Shown here one piece after another: positions 1 to 5,794 of a DNA stretch of 5,816 nt. The stretch is from Oscillospiraceae bacterium (GTDB lineage: Bacteria; Bacillota; Clostridia; Oscillospirales; Ruminococcaceae). The position numbers and the translations under genes are program-made. How positions within the stretch are numbered: position 1 is the stretch's first letter; the number at the start of each line of letters is the position of its first letter. The DNA lies in the NCBI GenBank assembly GCA_029062865.1, contig JAIDPG010000349.1, positions 1-5,816 of the forward strand. The letters run 5' to 3'. The notes beneath the pieces are model-generated. The model worked only from the letters and a program-made list of their open reading frames with translations. It searched no databases and was not told where the DNA came from.

Positions 1-1592
1 GAGAGAGCCGCTCTGCCGAGCTCCAGCGTATCGCGCCCGTAGGTAATGCCGAGCACGCGCCCGCTTTTGCCCGAGTACGCGAAGTCAACGTCATACTCGA
101 ACATCGAAGAAAGCTCCTCACGGATAAACGGCTCCTCGCCCTTAGGGTAGCGCACGCACGCGATGCCGTCCGTTTGATAAAGCGCCCTGTAAAGGCACTG
201 CCTAAGCTCGTGATACGTCGCGGGGCAGAAAATCGTCGTGTTCGGGATAAGGCGCAGCATCGGCACGTCGAAAATCCCCTGGTGCGTCTCGCCGTCAGCG
301 CCGACAAAGCCCGCGCGGTCAATTGCGAGGACAATGTGCGTTTTCTCGATTGCGCAGTCGTGAATAAGCTGGTCGAAGCCGCGCTGCAAAAACGTCGAAT
401 ACACCGCGAACACGGGCAGCATCCCTTGAACCGCCAGCCCCGCCGCGAACGTCACGGAGTGCTGCTCGGCAATGCCTGTGTCGAAAAACCGCGCGGGACA
501 GCTGTTTTTGAAGTAGTTCAGCCCCACCGCGTACTTCATCGCCGCCGTAATAGCGCAGACACGCCCGTCCGCCTTGCCGAGCCGCTCCAGTTCCCGCCCG
601 AACGCCTCGGAATACGAGCCGGGCAAATGCGAAGAAGCCGCGTTGTCATAGAAAAACTCCTCAACCACGCCGTTTGCCGCCACCGCGTGATATTCGCCCG
701 GGTTTTCCTCGGCTGGCTTGTAGCCCTTCCCTTTCTTCGTAAACACGTGCACCACGCACGGGCGCTTCATCTCCTTGGCAATGGAAAGCGCCTCGGTGAG
801 GTTTTCAAGGTCGTGACCGTCCACGGGTCCGATGTAGTAAAATCCCATATTCTCGAACAAGTTCGAGCTCTCGTAAAGCAGCTCTTTGAGGAAAACCTTG
901 ACCGCCGTCACCTGCTTCTGAACTCTCGAGCCGACAAGCGGAACAGCGGAAAGCGCGCTCTTGACGCGCTCCTTCGCGGTGAAGTATTTCTTCGTCGAGC
1001 GGATATGCGCGAGATACCGCGAAAGCGCGCCGGTGCTCTTCCCTATCGACATCGCGTTGTCGTTTATCACAAGCGTGAGGTTCGTGGCGGTTTTTCCCGC
1101 GTTGTTAAGCGCCTCGTACGCCATTCCCCCCGTAAACGCCCCGTCGCCGATTATCGCCGCGACGGAGCCGTTCTCGCCGTTAAGCCGCATCGCCGTCGAA
1201 ATCCCGTAAGCCGCCGATATCGACGTGCTGGAGTGCCCCGAAACAAACGCGTCCGCCTCGCTTTCGGAGCGGCGCGTAAAACCCGATATACCGCCGCGCC
1301 GCCGCAGCGTGTTAAACCGCGAAAAGCGTCCCGTAAGCAGCTTGTGCGCGTACGCCTGGTGACCCACGTCCCAAATCACCCTGTCCCCACCGAACACGTT
1401 GTAAACGCGGTGAAGCGCCACGGAGAGCTCCACCGTTCCCAAATTCGAGGACAAATGCCCGCCGTTTCGCATAACGGTGCGCATAATAACGCCGCGAAGC
1501 TCCCCGCAGAGCTTTTTCAGCTGCGAGGAGTTCAGCTTCGTTAATTTATCATGAGTTAAGTCGTCGTTTAAAATCAAGTATGTCACCGCCAA
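1..1592 (-). CDS. dxs: 1-deoxy-D-xylulose-5-phosphate synthase (C-terminus cut by window edge)
   Basis: Condenses pyruvate and glyceraldehyde 3-phosphate into DXP, the first step of the MEP isoprenoid pathway and a precursor for thiamine and pyridoxal; cytosolic, TPP- and Mg-dependent. The reverse complement gives an unbroken frame of 528 codons from GTG at 1586, running off the left edge; the family is about 620 residues, so roughly the last 90 are missing. Numbered from that GTG: GGHLSSNLG at 42-50, DVGHQAYAHKLLTG at 73-86, the TPP/Mg motif GDG (147-149) ending in NDN (175-177), YIGPVDGHD at 251-259, catalytic Glu374 in GIAEQHSVTFAAGLA, and DRAGFVGADGETHQG at 423-437. The start is uncertain. 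TTG at 1592 has a GGTG motif 8 bases upstream and an in-frame stop just beyond it; GTG at 1586 has no good ribosome site. The identity is certain. It is the last gene visible in the minus-strand train. Confidence 0.97.
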   Translation of the reverse strand, partial: MAVTYLILNDDLTHDKLTKLNSSQLKKLCGELRGVIMRTVMRNGGHLSSNLGTVELSVALHRVYNVFGGDRVIWDVGHQAYAHKLLTGRFSRFNTLRRRGGISGFTRRSESEADAFVSGHSSTSISAAYGISTAMRLNGENGSVAAIIGDGAFTGGMAYEALNNAGKTATNLTLVINDNAMSIGKSTGALSRYLAHIRSTKKYFTAKERVKSALSAVPLVGSRVQKQVTAVKVFLKELLYESSNLFENMGFYYIGPVDGHDLENLTEALSIAKEMKRPCVVHVFTKKGKGYKPAEENPGEYHAVAANGVVEEFFYDNAASSHLPGSYSEAFGRELERLGKADGRVCAITAAMKYAVGLNYFKNSCPARFFDTGIAEQHSVTFAAGLAVQGMLPVFAVYSTFLQRGFDQLIHDCAIEKTHIVLAIDRAGFVGADGETHQGIFDVPMLRLIPNTTIFCPATYHELRQCLYRALYQTDGIACVRYPKGEEPFIREELSSMFEYDVDFAYSGKSGRVLGITYGRDTLELGRAAL

Positions 1593-1610
1593 TCATATAG
1601 CACCGGAAAA

Positions 1611-1671
1611 TAGTAGCTAGTAGCTAATTATCAAAACAGAACCGCTTACCCGTTCAAATAACCGGCTACTA
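1611..1671. repeat. short direct and inverted TAGTAGC repeats between dxs and the DUF212 gene
   Basis: Two tandem copies of TAGTAGC (1611-1617 and 1618-1624) are followed by TA. The inverted copy GCTACTA lies at 1665-1671, separated by about 40 bases. ACCGG also occurs beside both ends (1602-1606 and 1661-1665). A 7-bp stem with a 40-base loop would be weak and there is no terminator-like T run. It may be the remnant of a small intergenic repeat element; no transposase or terminal repeat of an insertion sequence is present. Confidence 0.45.
1627..1657 (-). promoter_or_regulatory. possible weak internal promoter before dxs
   Basis: On the minus strand a TTGAAC box (1652-1657) is followed after 19 bases by GATAAT (1627-1632), about 35 to 41 bases before the dxs start. 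The 19-base spacing is longer than the usual 17, so it is a marginal match. It lies in the longest gap within the gene train, where a separate dxs promoter would be plausible. Confidence 0.22.
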
Positions 1672-1690
1672 ACAACTATTATGCTAAAAA

Positions 1691-2179
1691 CTACTTGGGG
1701 AATACCATCGCCATTATAATTCCCAAGAGCGCCCCCGCAATTACCTCAATGGGCGTGTGCCCGAGGAATTCCTGGAGCTGCTTCTGGCTTACGAGCTCGT
1801 TGATGTCGGGGTCGTCCTCCTCGCCCGAAAGCTGGGAGATCTCGTCGTCAAGCTCGTCGACTATCTTGCGCAGCTTGTTGAGCTCCTTCGCGTGGAGCCC
1901 CGCGTTGTAGCGCACGCTCAGCGCGTCGTAAATGACGATCCCCGCGAGAAGCATCGCGAACGCGAATTCCGAGCTTTTCAAGCCGTAAAGCCGCAGCGTG
2001 TAGATCATCACGGAAATCACCAGCGCCGAGTGAGACGAGGGCATTCCGCCCGCGCCCGTTATGCGCTCGGGATTAAACGTCTTGAATTTTATCGCGTAGA
2101 TAACAGTCTTGATTATCTGCGCCGTCAGAAACGACGCAAGACCCACCACTATTATCGGGTTCACAAAAAGGTTCTTCAT
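1691..2179 (-). CDS. divergent PAP2 family (DUF212, YuiD-like) membrane protein
   Basis: A 162-residue integral membrane protein of the DUF212 group, distantly related to PAP2 acid phosphatases; its substrate is not established. Family hallmarks are visible: a first hydrophobic helix (about 8-31), GGMPSSHSA at 44-52 resembling the PAP2 PSGH motif with His50, a second and third helix (about 52-63 and 72-85), YDALSVRYNAGLHAKELN at 84-101 with Arg90 and His96, a charged and acidic stretch (about 103-135) likely to be cytosolic, and LGHTPIEVIAGALLG at 139-153 in a last helix. The length is normal for the family. A Shine-Dalgarno AAGGAA lies 9 bases before the ATG. The gene sits 45 bases after ispA and about 98 bases before dxs. 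That placement suggests, but does not prove, a role with a prenyl or lipid phosphate. The family call is secure; the activity is unknown. Confidence 0.9.
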   Translation of the reverse strand: MKNLFVNPIIVVGLASFLTAQIIKTVIYAIKFKTFNPERITGAGGMPSSHSALVISVMIYTLRLYGLKSSEFAFAMLLAGIVIYDALSVRYNAGLHAKELNKLRKIVDELDDEISQLSGEEDDPDINELVSQKQLQEFLGHTPIEVIAGALLGIIMAMVFPK

Positions 2180-2224
2180 AAATTATTGCTTCCTTAACTA
2201 GTCTCGAAGTATAATATGCGTGGT

Positions 2225-3112
2225 TTAATACACGCGGTTTAAAAGCATCTCGGTGAGCTCGAGCAGAAACTCGTTGTCGGGGAACTCCGCAAGCGCCTCT
2301 CTTGCCTGCGCGGTGAGCACCGCGGCGCGCTCGCGGGCTTTTTCGAGACCCACCGCCGCGACGTAGGTGTATTTCCCCTCTTCGAGGTCGCTGCCGACGG
2401 GCTTGCCGAGCAGCTTCTCGTCCGCGGTGATGTCGAGAATATCGTCGATTATCTGAAACGCCAGCCCGAGCCGCTGCCCGAAGCTCCCCGCCACTAATTG
2501 CTTATCCGCGCCCGCGCCCGCGACAATGCACCCCGCGCGGCAGCTGAATTCCAGAAGCGCGCCCGTTTTCATTCGGTACATCTCAAGGATTATCGGCACA
2601 TCGGGCTTTCTGCCCTCGTTTTGTAAATCAAGCGTCTGCCCACCGATCATTCCGCGAACGCCGGATAGCTCGCCCAACAGCGAAATGAGCTTCAGCGCCG
2701 CGTCCTTCGGAAGCGCCCTGCGAAGCCCCGCCTCGGCGATTATCTGATACGGCAGCATTGCGAGCGCGTCGCCCGCAAGCACCGCAATGTCCTCCCCGAA
2801 CGCCTTGTGGCACGAGGGCTTTCCGCGCCGCAGGTCGTCGTCGTCCATGCACGGCAGGTCGTCGTGGATAAGCGAGAACGTGTGCAGCATTTCTATAGCG
2901 CACGCCACGGGCAGCGCCGTTTCGGGCTCCTCGCCGCACACGCGGCAGAACTCCATAACAAGCGCCGGGCGAAGCCGCTTACCACCCGCCGACAGGCTGT
3001 ACCGCGCCGCCTCGATAACGCGCTTTTGAAGGCAGTCGGTCTGCGGGAGATACTTTTCAAGCGCCTCGGCTGTCATCTCGGCGTAGTCCGCGAGCCGTTC
3101 CTTTACGTCCAT
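2225..3112 (-). CDS. ispA: short-chain polyprenyl diphosphate synthase (farnesyl diphosphate synthase type)
   Basis: Adds isopentenyl diphosphate to DMAPP and GPP, giving chiefly FPP, the primer for undecaprenyl and menaquinone side-chain synthesis; cytosolic and Mg-dependent. The 295 residues match the usual length of the bacterial enzyme. Substrate-binding GGKRLRP is at 43-49. The first Asp-rich motif is DDLPCMDDDDLRRG (84-97), with the DDxxxxD spacing of bacterial short-chain enzymes. KTG follows at 182-184, and the second Asp-rich motif FQIIDDILD at 219-227 leads into GKPVGSDLEEGK. The ATG overlaps the xseB stop in TGATG and has a GGAGGGC ribosome site about 6 bases upstream, partly inside xseB, so translation is probably coupled. 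FPP is the likely main product from the motif type; GPP or GGPP synthesis cannot be excluded from sequence alone. Confidence 0.96.
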   Translation of the reverse strand: MDVKERLADYAEMTAEALEKYLPQTDCLQKRVIEAARYSLSAGGKRLRPALVMEFCRVCGEEPETALPVACAIEMLHTFSLIHDDLPCMDDDDLRRGKPSCHKAFGEDIAVLAGDALAMLPYQIIAEAGLRRALPKDAALKLISLLGELSGVRGMIGGQTLDLQNEGRKPDVPIILEMYRMKTGALLEFSCRAGCIVAGAGADKQLVAGSFGQRLGLAFQIIDDILDITADEKLLGKPVGSDLEEGKYTYVAAVGLEKARERAAVLTAQAREALAEFPDNEFLLELTEMLLNRVY

Positions 3113-3288
3113 CAGTTGCCCTCCAGGGTCTCGACCTTCTGCTTCGCCTGCTCGATGTAATCCTTGAGCTTTTTCGTCAGCTCTACCGCCTCGGTGTAAA
3201 GCTTCATCGATTCTTCCAGAGGCAGATCGCCAGCCTCCATTTTCGCCGCTATGTCGGCGAGCTTTTTCATTTCGGCTTCAAAATCCAT
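3112..3288 (-). CDS. xseB: exodeoxyribonuclease VII small subunit
   Basis: A 58-residue protein, the small partner of XseA in exonuclease VII, a cytosolic single-strand-specific DNA exonuclease acting in both directions. It begins MDFEAEMKKLADIAAKMEAG and continues with the family's LPLEESMKLYTEAVELTKK signature around 22-40, then a lysine- and glutamate-rich tail. The predicted structure is two helices that pack as a coiled coil. It is somewhat shorter than many homologues, trimmed at the C-terminus. A GAGGAC ribosome site lies 6 bases before the ATG, in the 27-base gap after xseA. Its TGA shares one base with the ATG of ispA. The stepwise order xseA-xseB-ispA is typical of bacteria and supports the call. 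Confidence 0.95.
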   Translation of the reverse strand: MDFEAEMKKLADIAAKMEAGDLPLEESMKLYTEAVELTKKLKDYIEQAKQKVETLEGN

Positions 3289-3315
3289 TGTTAAGTCCTC
3301 GTTTCTGTATTTCGA

Positions 3316-4521
3316 TTACTTTATTATTTCGGTGACTTTGGCGGAAACCTCGCCCTTGTCGAGCTTTATGTCAAGCGTATCGCCGACGTTAAGCTCCGAC
3401 GAGCTTTTTATCGCTTTGCCGCCCTTCGTCGTGACGGAATAACCGCGCGACAGCACGGCAAGCGGGTTTACGCCGTTTATCGTGTTGACTTTGATGTTTA
3501 ATTCGTGCTCGCTTCTGTCGAGCTTCCGACGAATTCCGGTCTTGAGCCGCGCCTCGACGCTCTCTAAACGTGAACTCCACGCGGCGATCTTCCCACTCGG
3601 AGAATTAAGCTGAACCCTCTTTGAAAGCTCCGAAAGCCGTGCCTCGCACTGTGTAAGCCTCAGCTTCATCGAACGCGCCGCGCCTTTTTCATAACCTTGG
3701 ATAATGCCCCAAATCTCCGCTATTTCCGGCACGGCGAGCTCCGCCGCGCCTGTGGGAGTAGAAGCGCGAACGTCCGCTACAAAGTCGGCTATCGTAAAGT
3801 CGGTCTCGTGCCCGACGGCGCTTATCGTCGGAATACGCGACGCGAAAATTGCCCGCGCCACGCGCTCATCGTCAAAGCAACTTAAGTCCTCGCGCGAGCC
3901 GCCGCCGCGCCCGAATATGATAATATCGGCGCCGGAGCCCTGAGCCGCCTCAAACGCGTCTGTAAGCGACTTTGGGGCGGTCTCGCCCTGAACCGTCGCG
4001 GGAAAGAAGCAAAGCTCCACTATCGGATAGCGGCGCAGGACGTTGGTCTTTATGTCGCGAAGCGCGTCGGAATTGGGAGCGGTTATCACCGCGATTTTCT
4101 TCGGGTATTCCGTAAATCTCCGCTTCTGCCCGAACAAGCCCTCAGCCTCCAACCGGCGCTTCAGCGCCTCGAACGCCAGCGCCGCCGCGCCCTCGCCCTC
4201 GGGGATAACATTGGAGCATTGCAGCTGATATGTGCCGCTGCCCGAATAGGTAGTCATTTTGCCCGTGCAAACCACCGATGACCCGTCGCGGGGCTCAACG
4301 CCGCGCGCCGTAAGCACCGCCAGGACGTTCGCCCAGATAACGCACGGGATCACGTCGTAGCCCTCCTTCAGCGAGAAGTAAAGATGCCCGTTATTGCTGA
4401 CGCGGACATTCGCCGCCTCCCCGCGGACAGCTATGCGGTCAAACCCGGGAACTCTCTCAATAGCATTCTTCGCCATAAGGGAAATATCGCGCACTGAATA
4501 AACCCTATTGTTTGTTTCCAT
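3316..4521 (-). CDS. xseA: exodeoxyribonuclease VII large subunit
   Basis: The catalytic subunit of exonuclease VII, which degrades single-stranded DNA to oligonucleotides in recombination and mismatch repair. The 401 residues are near the usual length. In order: an OB-fold DNA-binding domain (about 6-105, with YSVRDIS and the strand NNGHLYFSLKEG), the catalytic domain (about 125-320) with PKKIAVITAPNSDALRDI at 140-157, GRGGGSREDLSCFDDE at 204-219, SAVGHETDFTIADFVAD at 234-250 and RASTPTGAAE at 252-261, then a helical stretch and the C-terminal segment NPLAVLSRGYSV at 352-363. The conserved motifs are intact, so the protein should be active. The start ATG lies 17 bases inside the end of nusB in another frame and has a strong GGAGGAA site (4526-4532), implying coupled translation. 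Confidence 0.97.
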   Translation of the reverse strand: METNNRVYSVRDISLMAKNAIERVPGFDRIAVRGEAANVRVSNNGHLYFSLKEGYDVIPCVIWANVLAVLTARGVEPRDGSSVVCTGKMTTYSGSGTYQLQCSNVIPEGEGAAALAFEALKRRLEAEGLFGQKRRFTEYPKKIAVITAPNSDALRDIKTNVLRRYPIVELCFFPATVQGETAPKSLTDAFEAAQGSGADIIIFGRGGGSREDLSCFDDERVARAIFASRIPTISAVGHETDFTIADFVADVRASTPTGAAELAVPEIAEIWGIIQGYEKGAARSMKLRLTQCEARLSELSKRVQLNSPSGKIAAWSSRLESVEARLKTGIRRKLDRSEHELNIKVNTINGVNPLAVLSRGYSVTTKGGKAIKSSSELNVGDTLDIKLDKGEVSAKVTEIIK

Positions 4522-4933
4522 TCAGTTCCTCCAGATATGAATTCAGTATCCCGTTGATAAACCCGCTATCGGGCTTAAGAGAGTATTTCTTCGCGAGCTC
4601 CACCGCCTCGTTTATCGCGCCGGCGGGCGGAATTTTATCCGAATACTTCATCTCATAAATCGCGATTTTAAGTATCACGAGATTGACCTTCGCTATTCTC
4701 GCGATCGCGCGGGACTTTGAGTATTTCGAGATGACCCCGCAAAGCTCCTCCTCGTGCGCAAGAACACCGTTTACTATCTCGTCGGTCTGCTCGTTTTTCG
4801 CCATATCGAACGCGTCGGCGTTCAGCTCGTCGATCTCCTCAAGCGTCGTGCCGAACATCAGCTGGTACAGCTCCAGAAACGCGCCTTCGCGAATTTCGGG
4901 GCGGGTAAGCTTTTTCGTACTTTTCTCAGTCAT
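4505..4933 (-). CDS. nusB: transcription antitermination factor NusB
   Basis: NusB binds boxA RNA with NusE (ribosomal protein S10) and prevents premature termination, mainly in rRNA operons. The 142 residues form the all-helical NusB fold and match the family length. The diagnostic C-terminal part is clear: NLVILKIAIYEMKY (84-97), then AINEAVELAKKYSLKP (106-121) and GFINGILNSYLEEL (124-137). The N-terminal arginine-rich start of helix 1 is KLTRPEIREGAFLELYQLMF (8-27), where Arg11 and Arg15 are candidates for RNA contact. The ATG overlaps the stop of the upstream Asp23 gene as ATGA, preceded by a GGGGTGA-like ribosome site. The last 17 bases overlap xseA. Confidence 0.96.
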   Translation of the reverse strand: MTEKSTKKLTRPEIREGAFLELYQLMFGTTLEEIDELNADAFDMAKNEQTDEIVNGVLAHEEELCGVISKYSKSRAIARIAKVNLVILKIAIYEMKYSDKIPPAGAINEAVELAKKYSLKPDSGFINGILNSYLEELNGNKQ

Positions 4934-5301
4934 TCCGTCACCCCGCCGTTTTCGCTTTTCTCCTCAAGGAACTTCACACCCGCGACGTTTACGTCCACCT
5001 TTGTCACCGTAAAGCCCGTCATATTCTGCACGGCGCTTTTGGCGCTTTTCTGAATACTTTCAGCGACACTCACCGCGTTGAAGCCCTCCAGCACGGAGAT
5101 GTCGAACTTTATCGCCGCCGACTCACCGTTTACCTTAACCCGCACGGGGCCGCGGAACTTCGCGAGCGTCGAGGGCGGCTCCAGCCGATTGTTGATCTTC
5201 GCCACGCCATCGATCTCGCAAGCCGCCGTCTCGGCGATTTTAATAAGCACGTCCTCTGAGATCTTAACGCTCCCGGTGGTTTTTTTAGTCTCGTTTCCCA
5301 T
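4930..5301 (-). CDS. Asp23/Gls24 family envelope stress protein (YqhY-like)
   Basis: A 123-residue soluble protein with the Asp23/Gls24 (DUF322) domain. Visible family features are GSVKISEDVLIKIAETAA at 10-27, followed by EIDGVAKI (29-36), a central strand region RVKVNGESAAIKFDISVLEG (54-73), and the C-terminal SVAESIQKSAKSAVQNMTG (78-96) followed by VTKVDVNVAGVKF. The gene immediately before nusB corresponds by position to B. subtilis yqhY, a family linked to lipid-synthesis and cell-envelope balance; its exact molecular job is unsettled. It has a near-perfect AGGAGGAC ribosome site (5304-5311) 2 bases before the ATG if the whole box is counted, with the AGGAGG core 4 bases away. It is the first gene of the minus-strand train, about 50 bases after a strong promoter, and its stop overlaps nusB. 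Confidence 0.93.
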   Translation of the reverse strand: MGNETKKTTGSVKISEDVLIKIAETAACEIDGVAKINNRLEPPSTLAKFRGPVRVKVNGESAAIKFDISVLEGFNAVSVAESIQKSAKSAVQNMTGFTVTKVDVNVAGVKFLEEKSENGGVTE

Positions 5302-5354
5302 AAGTCCTCCTGTTAATTAAGAGCCTGTTCAGTAATGCATAAATACTCATTATT

Positions 5355-5383
5355 ATTATAGCACATTTTAAACTAATAAGCAA
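5355..5383 (-). promoter_or_regulatory. sigma-A type promoter for the Asp23-nusB-xseAB-ispA train
   Basis: On the minus strand TTGCTT (5378-5383) and a perfect TATAAT (5355-5360) are separated by exactly 17 bases, in AT-rich DNA. Transcription would start near 5348, giving a leader of roughly 45 bases before the Asp23 gene. This is the best promoter match in the window and explains the whole gene train. It also lies inside a spurious minus-strand reading frame, which argues against that frame being a gene. Confidence 0.85.
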
Positions 5384-5411
5384 GGGGTTTTTTAATTTTT
5401 TTAGTTCAGTA

Positions 5412-5438
5412 ACCAAATCCGCCGAACAGAATATACTA
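5412..5438 (+). promoter_or_regulatory. possible promoter for the small membrane protein and spoVM
   Basis: A TATACT box (5432-5437) lies 32 bases before the ATG of the small gene. No sigma-A -35 box stands at 16-18 bases. Instead, AATATACTA (5430-5438) matches the mother-cell sigma-K -10 consensus CATAnnnTA at all but the first base, and an AC dinucleotide (5412-5413) lies 16 bases upstream as that consensus asks. The sigma-E -10 (CATACAnT) matches less well. These consensus sequences are short, so chance agreement is quite possible. Confidence 0.25.
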
Positions 5439-5456
5439 AACCAAAGAGCGAGAAGC

Positions 5457-5464
5457 GGGGGTGA
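5457..5464 (+). promoter_or_regulatory. ribosome binding site that decides the start of the small membrane protein
   Basis: GGGGGTGA differs by one base from the ideal GGAGGTGA, and ends 5 bases before the ATG at 5470. The in-frame GTG at 5461-5463, which would give a longer protein, is part of this ribosome site itself, so ATG at 5470 is the better start. Confidence 0.7.
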
Positions 5465-5469
5465 ACTGT

Positions 5470-5652
5470 ATGCGAAGACACGGAAAATGCCGGCGGCGAG
5501 GCTCCGGCTGCAATTCAAGCGCCCTGCCGATACTCGCGGCGGCGGCGTTTATAACAGCGCTTATCTGCCTTGTCGTGTTCTCGGCAAAGTGTATTCTGCT
5601 ATTCGTAGCCGTGCTGCTTATCGCACTCGGGGTTTTTCTGTTGAGGCTTTAG
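5470..5652 (+). CDS. small two-helix membrane protein upstream of spoVM, function unknown
   Basis: A 60-residue protein I cannot assign to a named family. It has a strongly basic head (MRRHGKCRRR, with Arg and Lys throughout), a short polar linker, a first hydrophobic segment (about 19-37), a three-residue turn SAK (38-40), and a second hydrophobic segment (about 41-58) ending in RL. This predicts a membrane hairpin with the basic N-terminus on the cytosolic side. Cysteines occur at 7, 14, 33 and 41. Coding is supported by a near-ideal ribosome site, an intact frame and the codon bias of the region. The stop lies 25 bases before the spoVM ATG with no terminator between, so the two are probably co-transcribed. 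A GTG start at 5461 would add only MNC. Small proteins of this shape are common in clostridia; a sporulation role is only inferred from the neighbour. Confidence 0.7.
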   Translation: MRRHGKCRRRGSGCNSSALPILAAAAFITALICLVVFSAKCILLFVAVLLIALGVFLLRL

Positions 5653-5663
5653 GTAACTGTTTT

Positions 5664-5669
5664 GAGGAG
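5664..5669 (+). promoter_or_regulatory. ribosome binding site of spoVM
   Basis: GAGGAG lies 8 bases before the ATG at 5678. This strong, well-spaced site is important evidence that the very short frame that follows is translated. Confidence 0.8.
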
Positions 5670-5677
5670 TGATCGCT

Positions 5678-5764
5678 ATGAAGGTTGTTGTGGTAAAAAG
5701 TCCGAAAATGTTTGCGGGATTGCTTAGAATGATGTTCGGGATAAGAAAATCTGAAAGCGCATAA
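5678..5764 (+). CDS. spoVM: stage V sporulation protein SpoVM (28 residues)
   Basis: SpoVM is an amphipathic peptide made in the mother cell that recognises the convex forespore membrane and anchors SpoIVA, starting the coat; it is also needed for the cortex. The 28-codon frame starts MKVVVVKSPK and continues MFAGLLRMMFGIRK. Against the 26-residue B. subtilis peptide (MKFYTIKLPK, then FLGGIVRAMLG) it aligns without gaps through residue 21: identical are Met1, Lys2, Lys7, Pro9, Lys10, Gly14, Arg17, Met19 and Gly21, with hydrophobic residues conserved elsewhere. Pro9, important for curvature sensing in B. subtilis, is kept. The tail is basic then polar (RKSESA). A GAGGAG ribosome site supports translation, and the TAA runs straight into the terminator stem. 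It is too short for ordinary gene finders. The B. subtilis comparison is from memory, but the match is distinctive. Confidence 0.9.
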   Translation: MKVVVVKSPKMFAGLLRMMFGIRKSESA

Positions 5765-5794
5765 AAAAATCCCCCGCTCCGCGGGGGATTTTTT
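5764..5794 (+). terminator. intrinsic terminator after spoVM, probably bidirectional
   Basis: A perfect inverted repeat has arms 5764-5777 and 5781-5794. A GC core (CCCCCGC / GCGGGGG) with a three-base TCC loop is flanked by an A run on the left and a T run on the right, typical of a strong rho-independent terminator. The A run would serve as the T tract for transcripts coming from the right, so it may end a converging gene as well. The left arm starts within the last base of the spoVM stop codon. Confidence 0.93.

Noticed and set aside
174..1544. A 456-codon open frame on the plus strand
   Set aside because: It is the antisense shadow of dxs, whose minus-strand frame is unbroken and carries all catalytic motifs. 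Its product is an arginine-rich composition with no recognisable domain, typical of antisense frames in GC-rich DNA.
1757..2197. Plus-strand frames of 146 and 71 codons across the DUF212 gene
   Set aside because: Both are antisense to a gene with clear family motifs and a good ribosome site, and neither has a recognisable product.
2218..2235. Small hairpin GCGTG / CACGC around the ispA stop codon
   Set aside because: The stem is only 5 bp with an 8-base loop and no T run follows, so it is not a convincing terminator; the next gene follows closely on the same strand.
2628..2939. A 103-codon minus-strand frame inside ispA
   Set aside because: It is an out-of-frame shadow of ispA, rich in Arg, Ala and Gly, with no motif of its own.
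5285..5518. A 77-codon minus-strand frame upstream of the Asp23 gene, with a hydrophobic middle
   Set aside because: It begins at TTG with no ribosome site, runs through the strong Asp23 promoter and its leader, overlaps the Asp23 start, and is antisense to the better-supported small plus-strand gene.
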